Origin: Asterochloris sp. CNOR1
Taxonomy: Eukaryota > Chlorophyta > Trebouxiophyceae > Trebouxiales > Trebouxiaceae
Length of the DNA stretch: 64,000 nt
NCBI GenBank assembly: GCA_963969365.1
Contig: OZ017752.1
Location: 2,046,001 to 2,110,000, forward strand
Reading direction: 5' to 3'
Position numbers and translations under genes: made by a program. This document shows positions 23,501 to 32,279 of the stretch, in pieces. Below the pieces are notes generated by a model. The model was not told where the DNA came from and did no database searches. It saw only the letters and a list, made by a program, of their open reading frames with translations. How positions within the stretch are numbered: the first letter of the stretch is position 1; every line of letters starts with the position of its first letter.

Positions 23501-26500
23501 GGGTCGCTGTGCCCAAAGGAGATGAGCAGGTACAGTGTCTCAAAGATGACCCTGCAAGCAGCTTAGACATTGTCAGCATCTCAGACATGACATCATTTTG
23601 AGGGTTTCTGCCGCCTGCCTGCAAGTGCGCCATGGGGTAGCTGAGGGGTGTCTGTAGCACAGAGCTGTTGTGCCAGATCTGGCTGTGCCAGCCATTGGCA
23701 GCATCCACACTTGCCTTCAGCAAGTACATACTGGTACACAGTATCGCCTCATCAACACCGCCAGGCAGCCAGCATATTCTTACAGCAGGCAAGCTGGTTC
23801 CTGGAAGCACAGAAGCCCAAAGCCCCACTCACACGCTGCCCCTTGAATCACTTTGTTGACAGCATGCTGCCGGGGAGGCAAAACTTGTGCATCTTCCCCA
23901 GCCAATGCACAGCTGCTGCCACGGGTGCAGGCAGGCCTCAAAGTCCTTACGGCCTCAAGTCTTGCTGCACACTCTTTTAAGCCAACCAGGCGATTGGATT
24001 TGTGCTGCAACGGGTGCAGACAGGCCTCAGGCTCCCCATAACTAGCCCCCTATGGCCTCAGACCCTGCTGCCTGCTCACTTGGAGTCGACCAGGCGGAAG
24101 TTGTACATCTCCCCCAGCAATCGCATGTGGCCAACGCGGCGCTGGTAGGTCCCTGACTCCGGCACCTCCAGCCCATAGCGCACCTGCTCAGAAGCATCTG
24201 ACAGCAGTGGCAGAGAGAGGCATGCAGATGCCCCAGCAGTGTGTGCCAACTCTGCATATGCAGGCCACAGGAGCCGATGGCAGCTCCAATTGTCTGGGCC
24301 ACAGGAGAGTGGCAGATCTCCAGCGCCTGACGGCAGCACAACAAGCCAGCACACATGTTTGTGATCCTCTGACAGGCTGAACAGCATGGCCAAGTTTTGC
24401 GTAGGGGTCTCATGGCTCAAAATGGCACTTGAGATGGCCAAGTTTGAGCTTGAAGCTGCACAGGAGCAAGACTCACCTCCTCAAGCAGGGCATCCACGAC
24501 TGCCACGCCCAGCGAGGGGTGGTACCGATTCAAATTGGCAGCCAGGGAGGCCACAAGGGGGATGTGGCTGAAGCGTCCCTTGCTGGCCTTGAGCAGCACA
24601 CGCACCAGGTAGGGCTCACTGCTTGCCCAGGGCAGGCGCCGCAGCTTCTTGAGCACCTGCGTTGATGTGGGTAATGAGAGTCTTGATGGGCGGTATCTAG
24701 GCGTAGCTCCTGCCAGCCTTATAGGCAGGTAACAGGCCAAACATATTCTAAAGGAATCAGTCTGTGAACATGAATTCAGAGCATGCTCTGAATACAGGCA
24801 CCAGGGACACACTGTCCAACCACCGCATGGGCACATGGTGGCGCAGAAACAGCAACCACCAGGCATCCCTCTCTGATGGCTCAGCAGGTAGACCCATGCA
24901 GGCTTTACTTGGCTTTATGGAATCTAGCAGGCACACGGAAGAGGCAGGGTGCCGTTCGTGAACCTGTTCAGTAGATCTGCACCCTGCTGAGCAGCTGCGG
25001 CACCAGGTGGCGTCTAAGTTTGGAAGAAGATACGCTGAAGATTAGCAGGGAGCTCACATGCTTGATCTGCTCCTTGCTGAGCTGCTGCAGCACCAGGTGG
25101 CGCATCCACTCCTGCTCCGCGCTGCGCCTCTTGCGGCGAACGGCCTGCTGCTTCTCTGGGCGCTGACACTGCATGAAGGCAATCTCCGCCATCATGCTCT
25201 GCCGTGCGTCCAGGGTGCGCTTTTCCCTGAGCTTCATCAAAGTCTGCATGGTCATGAGGTTGGCATAGTGAGGGTACAGGAGCCAGACTGCATGAAGGCA
25301 GATATCAAGAATGTGCCCTGCAACACTTCCAGGCTGCGCGCGTCCATCAGCAACACCATCGTCAGCAGGGAGGAGGTGTGTAGCCAGTCAATGTTGTTGG
25401 ACCAGGCTGATAACGTTCAAGCTCAACGACACTCTAAAGTTGCGCATTTGCGTCAGGCGGCTGAGCTGCAGCTTTACAGGTTGCACAGTCTACGTTTAAG
25501 TCTCAGTGCAGCCTGTGCTCCACAAAGCAAGAGGCTTGCACACACACTGCCATGGCTATTCAAGAAAGCGCTAGACATGCTTGCAGGGAGCTGGCTGGAG
25601 TGGGAATGCTGCAGCGCATGCTGACAGGCGGCCTCATTCAGGCCTGCCAGAATTCCCATTCCGGCCAGCTCCCAACAGGTAATTCAGAGGTGATTTCTCC
25701 TGTGGAGAGGCAACCCTCCTTCCTTGGACAGTTAGCCTCATGCAGGCCTGCCCGGACAGTCCGAACCAGCCCCCGCCCACCTGTGCCATCTTAGGCAGCT
25801 GTACAAAAGGCGATGAAGGTCAGGTTGCAACTGGATGGCACCAGATGGAAAGAGAAGAGGTGACACCACCAGCCAAGCTGGGCGGTCTTACACCCTAGAC
25901 TGGACATGGCCCACCCTCACCTGTGCCATGTTGCTCATGCGCTCATGCGTCTCTGGCAGCAGGAACAGGAAGCGCCCAGCGGTCTCGATCATGGTGCAGG
26001 CCACATCGATGTTGTGGTGCACAAATTCGTCCAGCACCTTCTGCAGGGGCACCAGGAAAGACGTGCTTACCGGTCTGCTTCAGCATGTGGGGCAGCCATG
26101 CCCTCAGCATACAACAGGCATAGCACAGCACTCACAGCACAGGGGCTGTGAGACATCGTGGTGAACGCCTCTGATGGCCTTGGGCAGGCATCAGGGGCTG
26201 CAGGCATTGCACAGAGAGACATCAGCAAACTAACAACACACCCCTCAGCACCCAGGAGGGCCAGACCGGGCGCACCTTTAGCAGCGTGAAGAACTTGCCA
26301 AAGGGCAGCACCCTGAACTTGACCAGCTCAGCGAGGAAGCGTGCATTGCGCAGACGCGCCTCCAGGGCCCTCTGGGGGTGAGTCACATCCCTCTGGGTCC
26401 CCTGCAGGCCATGAGGTTGCATGTAAGTGCGAGCTTGCCTGGCATTCTTGCAGATCAGATTGCAGTGGCCAGCAGGACTCAGTGCCACCAGCAAAACCCA

Positions 26501-29500
26501 TCAGAGGATGTTGCGGTGCACACCATTTGAAGAGGACATACAGGTGACAAAATTTGGTCATACGTTCTCAGCAGGTCTGGTGGTTGGCAGCTCTTTCATC
26601 TGGCGGGGGAGCCCTGCTTTGCATACGCCGTCTGCATGGTGAAGTTCTGGCACTGGCTGCCTTGAGCACGTCCTGCAGGCAATGCCGCCCGCCTGCACCC
26701 TCAGCGCTGCCCGCTGTGGCAGCTGGCAATGGGACAGACAGGAAACCCACCCTGAGGTGCATGAAATCAGCCTTCTGAGCCTCTGCCACCGCCTCCCCAA
26801 TGTCAGGAAACACCTGATTAAGCGTGGCGGTGACGCGGCAGTAGAAGGGCAGCATCTGGGGGTTGCCATGCTGTGTGTCCAGCAGGGCACGCACCTGCAG
26901 CACGAGGCAGAGCCTCTTCATCTTTGTCGACATAGCACCAATTCTGTCATGGCCTCTATTGAGGCTGCTGATGCTGCACGACCGCCTCCATGACAGCAAA
27001 AGGTGGAAAAGGCAGGGCCTCAGAGGAGCAGCAGCCTGACGCGAAAGAGGCCTGAGCTCAGCTAGGGTGCAGCATCCAGTCTGCTGCAGCTGTGGCTTGC
27101 AACAGCAACTACAATTCCCAGCACTTTCAAGGTGGCTCATAGTAAGTTAGCCAGGACAGAGGAGGCAAAAAACCCCTGCCAGCCTGGTGCATGCCTTCAA
27201 GCTGCATGGTTCCACCTCACCATGCGCTTCCTGGCAGCCTTGTTGTTGGCGTAGCAGAAGGCGACAGCGACAGCATCACACTGATCCTTGCTGACGCACT
27301 GCTGCAGCTGCTCAACAACAGCATCCATGGCTGCCCGTGCCTCAGCGTTGGCTGTGCCGGGGGCAATGGACTCAGCCTCAGCAGCAGCCTGCGCATCCTC
27401 GTCCCCCTCAGTCGCGCCGCCGTCTGGGGTGAGCAGGTCAGCGGCAGCAGCAGCAGCCTCACCATCTACAGGGTGCAGAGACAGACCTTCAGTCGGCCTG
27501 ACCTCTGAAGTAGCTTCCATTGTGTTGGGTGCAATTCTGCACTTGTGAGCGTCAGGACAAGGCTGACACACAGGCAGACCCTGAAGACCAGCATGCTGGA
27601 CAGCAGCAGGTGGTGGCTGGCTAGCAGGCTCCCAAAAAGATTGTTCTGTCAGGCTCACCAGGAAGGTCAGCACCATCTCCGGCATCAGGCTGGTCACTGC
27701 TGTGCCCCTGGCTGCTGCTGGGCTGGTCCCCTTGTGCTGTGTCTCCCAGCAGGGCACTTGGAATGGTGGCCCGCAGGTCTGGGAGGGTCTCATAGAAGAC
27801 GCGAGTCTGTTCGTCTTCAAAGGGCCCTGTGTAGGCCTCGTGGGAGTCCTGCAATGCAGCAACAGGGTAGCTGCAGGTACTGAACGGGATCTGCCACAGA
27901 GCAACTGACGCAAGGCCATCTGAAAGAGCAGTGCAGGGACAGGGTAACTGCAAGTGCTCTGCAGCACTTGCCACAGCGCAGCTGACGGACAGCCAACCAA
28001 AGCAGCAGTGCATCGACAGGATGACTGCAAGGTGCTGTGCAGGACTTGCTGCTGAGCAGCTGACGCCAAGGCATTGAGAGCCACGGCAAATTCTTTCAGT
28101 AATTGTGCAGTGCAAGCTTATATGTGTGTCTGCCATGCTCAGAGAGGGCCCAGGCTGAGGTTCACATCAGGCTGATCAGAGCATCTCTCCAGCGGCAATG
28201 CTCCCATTTGGCAATGCTCCCAAGGGGATGGTGATGCTGCCTACTCTGACAGGATCCAGTGCACACTGCAGCCCAGGACTATACTGCATAAGTCACCAAC
28301 AGGAGCTTGACTGACTTTCAGGCTCAGAGCAGGTAGTCCTGCCAATGGGGTTGGTGACTTTCCCAATATGAGGGTGATGGTGTCTATTTGTGACGCATAC
28401 AGATGCCTGAGGGCCACCTGTGTCTGTGCTCATGGCTGGCTTGCACTGCATGCTGCCGATTGATAGCTTGGCAGAATGATGCCTGCTGCTCACCTTGCCC
28501 AAAAACACGCCGACCACGCTGCCCTCGCCAGCTTTGCCGCTGGCACTTGGCTCTGGCAGATTGGGCATCTGCCTGTCCAGTAGCTCAGCCAATGGCACGA
28601 TGCTGCGCTGCAGCGTGTCAAACAGCTTACGCTTCTGCTCGTACGCGCTTGCCATGTTCTCAGGAAGGTCTCCCCTGCAGACATGTGTGTTCTGGGTGTC
28701 GGCAACAAATTCGTCTGCTGCAGCATGTCATCCAGCTCCTGCATATGCTCATAGGCGCTGGTCATGTTCTCTGGGAGGTCCTGCTTGTGCAGCTGACTTG
28801 CATGGTCTGCTTGTGACAGCAAGCTGACTTCTACTTGACGAGAGTGGTCCTGACATCAGTGGCTGTGACAGCATGCTGCTGTTGGTTCCACGACGTGACT
28901 GCCTGAGCAGGAAGGCAATGTGGGTCATGCAGAACATCCGATGGCCAGACATGGGACAAGCTGCAACAGGCTGATACCAAGAGAGAAGACTTGCATGTGA
29001 CGCTCACCAGAGTGGCCGAACAGTGACATACCTGCTGTTCAGGATGCCCAGGTTGCGTTGGTCCTTGGCCACAACAGCAGTGTGGTCTTGTTCCAGCACC
29101 CTGAAGGCCTTATCGCAGAGCCTGCCTAGGGCCTGGCGCAGCTCCCGTTGAGGCCCCTCTGGCAGCACATAGCGCTGGCGCACTTCTGCATCATGGGCTG
29201 CCTTGGCCTGCTGGTAGTCTGCCAGGGCCTGCTTGGCCTCAGGAGAGTCCTGCAGGAACCACCTGACCTTCATTGGGCGCGGCAGGACGGTCAAAGCGTG
29301 TTTTGCAGAGCTGTTGGTGTGTGCTTTGCTTTTGGGGCAAAGGTACAGCTGCAGTGCCGCTCAAGCAAACAGCCAGGCTGAGGCTGCTCTTTCTGATGCA
29401 CTGCCAGGTCCCCTGCTCGGCATATGTCACCAGCCCAGCAACAACGTCTACCTGGGCTGCTTTTCCCTGCTTTTCCTTCAGCGCGGGACAAGCACATGTG

Positions 29501-31949
29501 CTGGAGCTGCAATGACATGCTAGCAGCCGCACTCAGCAAACCCCTCCCCTTGCCCCAGACTTTCAGAGAGCCCATGGCGACGTGCTGCACCGGCTTCCAC
29601 AGCCATGGCTGTGAGCCCCACCTGTGTGGCAGCCCGCTGCACCAGCGCTGCAGTGATATCTCTGCCAGCCAAGGCCCAGCTGCTCTTTCTGCACATTCAT
29701 GAGAGAGTGCCTTTGCACCACCTGTCAGGATCTACGGCATCATCTATGTGGCGTCCTGCTGCAGCAATGGTGCGGTGACATCAGCTCTTCCAAGCGGCCC
29801 TTCCAGAACGTGAGTAGCAAAGCCCTGCACCTCACCTGTGCAGCAGCCTGCTGCACCAGCGCTGCAGTGGCATCCTTGGCAGCCAGGCCCAGCAGCTCCT
29901 CCCGGCAGCCCTTGGCAAAGTGCCCCAGCAGCAGCAGGACCATCAGCGCCCGGTCCCGATCCCTGGCAAAGTCAGGATCGGCCAGGCTCTTGACAGCGGC
30001 CAGCAGGGCTGCATTGTCGCTGTACAGCCCCACCAGGCGCAGCTCCGCCAGCAGCTTGAACATGGAGCGCCGACGGATGGAGGTTGCCTTGTCGTCCTCT
30101 GCACAGCATCAAAGGTGGTGCTCAGTGTTAAGTTACAAGGGTGAGGAAAGCATCTGCATGGCATGTGTGAGATGCCCCTCTTCCAGGACTTTTCTCAAGC
30201 CAAGTGGCGATGGACATCTCTCTGGAGCTGTACCATAGAAGAGGAGTGCCGCTCAGCGCAAAGAAGAGACCTCATAGACGCCATTGCTCACCAGCCTGAG
30301 GTGTCAGGTTCACCGCGATGGCAGGCACCAACTCCTGAGAGAACTCCGCATAGCGCTGGTGCAGCGCCGAGCAGACCTGCACCAGATTTAGAGGACAGCG
30401 ATCTTGCGATTGAGGCTGTGGCACTGGTGGGCAAACAGCCCCTCTGCAGAGCAGCCCTTGAGGACAGTTGCAAACAGAGGTCCCCATCGCAAATGGCATT
30501 GATCAGATCTCATAGCATCCAATGAGTGCCAATCAGACCTGCACAGCTGCTGCCAAGTTGCCCATGTCCCAGGTGGTGCTAGCAGACCAGATTGTGCCAG
30601 CAAGCGTGCATGGCAGCCCAAGCATGGCATTGCAGTTGTCTAATGGCCCTGGGTGCGTGCCGACCTGCAAAGCTGCTCCCCAGACGGCAATTGTCACGCC
30701 TCCGTACCCTAGATGATTACTCGCGCACCTGCACAGCTGCCGCCACGTCCTTGCTCTTCAGGCTGGCGTCTGCCACAGCAGCCACTGCCTCTGTGACGTA
30801 CTTGCTCTGGTTAGTGCGAGCTATGTCCTGCAGCAGGGCCTCCCGGGTGTCCTCGCTAATCTGTCTTAGGCGCTTTATCAGGGCAGTGTTGCGCTTGACA
30901 CTGGAGTCCAGCTGGCGCAGCTCGGAGTCACCTGCAGGGCAGGTTCAGAGCAGTGTTGCTCCCAGACACAGGCGCTTGACCAGGGGCGTGAGCACTGAGC
31001 CCCAGCCACCGCCAGAGCATAGCAAATTGTTTGCAGGTAGGGTCACAGAGCTGCTTATGCAGACGAGCTGCAAGCAAATATCAGTCAGTTCTGCACTTCA
31101 AGCTGGAGCATAGCTGGCGCACACAGAATGCCTGCAGGGCGGGGTCAGAGCAGTGATGCAATGCTAGACAGACGCGAGGTGGTATGACTCAGGTGCCCCA
31201 GCCAGCTCGCATGATCTGCAGAGCAGGATGAGAGCTGTTCCCATAGATTGATGCAGCCGCTGGATCATGCCATGTTGCGCCTGCTGCGGTCAGCTCAGCA
31301 TCATGTGCAGGGCAGCAGGATCAGAAGTGCCTTGGTAGCCTTGATCGGAAGTCGTTCACGAGTCCAGCAGACGCAGCTTGGCACTGCCACCCAGAAAGGG
31401 GACATGCCGCTGGGGCTGGGCAGCTCATTGTTGCGTGCAGGGTGCCCCTTTGAGGGCAGACAAGGCCAAGGCTATGACTTGCCCATGCTGATGCTTGCTA
31501 TTGCTCATGGAGCAGGACAGAAGCCAAGATGGGCAACATGGGGAGTGGCACATTGGCGCCTGGTAACAGGGCCTGCTAGCCCATGCCGACAGACTGCTGA
31601 CCCCGCCATGCCCTTTAAGTAGGCCTGGCTTGAGGCCTGGGTCTGCAATCACCCCATCCATCTAGGAGGGGGGCATGTAGGCCTCTGTGAGACAGCAGCT
31701 TGGCCCCGTGCAACAAGTTCCTTGCCTGGTCGCTTGGGGGCCAGATTTGCCTCTCGCGTCTCCCGCCGCAGCTGCAGGATTGCAGCGCTCGCCCTAAGCT
31801 GCTTGACTGCATCCTGCAGGCATCAAATGTAAATTATGGAAAATTGTAAGTAACGCTGAGGAGCAGCAACAGCCTGACATGGTGTTCACCTGTAAAGTGC
31901 CACTCGCAAGCTCCACCTCAGCAGACTCCTTGGGCTCGGCAGCCTGCAT
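20579..31949 (-). CDS. UPF2: UPF2, nonsense-mediated mRNA decay factor with three MIF4G domains
   Basis: Scaffold that bridges UPF3/exon-junction complexes to UPF1 in nonsense-mediated decay. Exons run from the ATG at 31949 (MQAAEPKESAEVELASGT): 31949-31890, 31813-31726, 30931-30729, 30376-30292, 30098-29836, 29249-29032, 28674-28494, 27848-27659, 27465-27221, 26894-26751, 26401-26276, 26040-25921, 25243-25058, 24656-24477, 24183-24080, 23551-23308, then 22870 onward. All phases up to 23308 agree. Landmarks are LDSSVKRNTALIKRLRQ (MIF4G-1), FEDEQTRVFYETLPDLR, NNKAARKRMVRALLDTQHG (MIF4G-2 start), FVHHNIDVACTMIETAGRFL, FRVRLACTLLDTCGHFF (MIF4G-3) and RLQPKIKRCESFDEA. Next come acidic stretches (EEEQDEERTS, DEVDQDEVEGQD) and the UPF1-binding-type tail EVDEDFERELAAL, with AEIKRLVLKANRQ near 20800. 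The C-terminal exons below 22770 are only roughly placed. The stop at 20579 is the end of the open frame. Two introns (donors at 31725 and 23307) use GC. Confidence 0.9.
23075..23378 (-). repeat. Three-copy exon echo in UPF2 (3' edge of the MIF4G-3 exon)
   Basis: Minus strand: the real exon edge (about 23375-23308) encodes FLQRYVLGKPALPLDMEYDL. A second copy at about 23265-23198 reads HLQRYIMGKLVLTLHAGHDQ. A third at about 23152-23075 reads YLRDYLLGWPTLSLDTKCKL. The intron segments between them also match (GGTGCTTGTCTCTGGAGC versus GGTGCTTGTCTGTGGAGA), so whole units of about 115 bp were duplicated in tandem, including the splice donor. Copy 3 is in frame with the real exon without an intervening stop; copy 2 is not. 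Confidence 0.85.
23876..24110 (-). repeat. Exon echo in UPF2 (edge of the exon ending RLVDSK)
   Basis: On the plus strand, TGCTGCAACGGGTGCAGACA at 24003 begins a segment running through GGCCTCAG to CCAGGCGG at 24096. It is copied at 23914-23992, beginning TGCTGCCACGGGTGCAGGCA and ending AACCAGGCGA. A third fragment at about 23878-23912 repeats the AGGCGGAAGTTGTACATCTC exon tract as AGGCAAAACTTGTGCATCTT. Spacing is about 95 bp. Confidence 0.8.
24973..25104 (-). repeat. Exon echo in UPF2 (edge of the exon ending LSKEQIKH)
   Basis: The real exon edge at 25060-25104 (plus strand GATCTGCTCCTTGCTGAGCT…) is copied 88 bp away at 24973-25016 (GATCTGCACCCTGCTGAGCA…). The translations are RHLVLQQLSKEQI and RHLVPQLLSRVQI. 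The copy is in frame with the exon across the intron. Confidence 0.8.
25586..25673. repeat. Near-perfect inverted repeat (hairpin) inside a UPF2 intron
   Basis: The left arm is 25586-25607 (GGGAGCTGGCTGGAGTGGGA then AT) and the right arm is 25652-25673 (ATTCCCATTCCGGCCAGCTC then CC). Twenty of 22 positions pair. The loop of about 44 nt contains further short GC-rich complementarity. It could be a small foldback element or hairpin RNA precursor; nothing in the sequence tells which. Confidence 0.7.
27849..28078. repeat. Three-copy degenerate tandem repeat (~77 bp unit) in a UPF2 intron
   Basis: Units begin at about 27849, 27926 and 28000. Shared blocks are GCA(G)TGCAG..ACAGGGTA(G/A)CTGCA, (C)TTGCCACAG(C)GCA(G/A)CTGACG, and GC(C)AA.GC. 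The repeats abut the acceptor of the exon starting at 27848, and each unit carries a CTGCAG-like acceptor, so this is the acceptor-side form of the exon-echo pattern. Confidence 0.75.
28605..28792 (-). repeat. Exon echo in UPF2 (5' part of the exon starting at 28674)
   Basis: Minus strand: the real exon has DLPENMASAYEQKRKLFDTL. About 111 bp upstream, in the preceding intron (28716-28792), a copy encodes DLPENMTSAYEHMQELDDML. The copy lacks the downstream half of the exon. It may be a decaying duplicate or an alternative exon. Confidence 0.82.
29616..29908 (-). repeat. Three-copy exon echo in UPF2 (edge of the exon ending at 29836)
   Basis: Plus-strand block CTGCACCAGCGCTGCAGTGG (about 29850, real exon edge) recurs as CTGCACCAGCGCTGCAGTGA near 29637, with long flanking similarity (CACCTGTG…AGCC…GCCAGGCCCAG). 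A weaker middle copy (CTGCAGCAATGGTGCGGTGA) is near 29758. All three keep the CACCTGT donor context. Confidence 0.82.
30901..31178 (-). repeat. Exon echo in UPF2 (5' edge and acceptor of the exon starting at 30931)
   Basis: Plus strand 30901-30976 (CTGGAGTCCAGCTGGCGCAG … CCTGCAGGGCAGGTTCAGAG) matches 31102-31178 (CTGGAGCATAGCTGGCGCAC … CCTGCAGGGCGGGGTCAGAG) at roughly 80%. The copy includes the CTGCAG acceptor. A third, fainter GCAGGGCAGCAGGATCAGA block lies near 31305. Confidence 0.82.
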
Positions 31950-32279
31950 AGATTTAGCCTGTCAGGCTGGTGGTCTGTCTGGTGTGCAGCCTGCTGCACA
32001 CAAACCTTGAGAGCAGCTGCAGACACCATCAGTCCTCAGCCTTGTCAACACCAAGTGTGAGTCCTGGTCTGAAACGCTGGAGTAGCCGAAGCTTCATCTG
32101 GCATGCTGACCAGACAGGCGGGACGAGGCTCGCTAAGCCTATGCTTGATGTGATGAACCAGTCAAGTTCACCAGTCAAGGACAGCCAGGAGGGCACTGTG
32201 GAACCCTGATTGAGCTGCAGCTTCATTACACGATTGCAATTCTCTGACGTGAGATCAGCTCAGATCTGTAGCAGCCATT
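31950..32279. promoter_or_regulatory. Candidate bidirectional promoter, UPF2 / superoxide dismutase
   Basis: There are 330 bp between divergent start codons. I recognised no TATA box or named element. The segment next to the SOD start (CACGATTGCAATTCTCTGACG) is relatively AT-rich. Confidence 0.35.
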
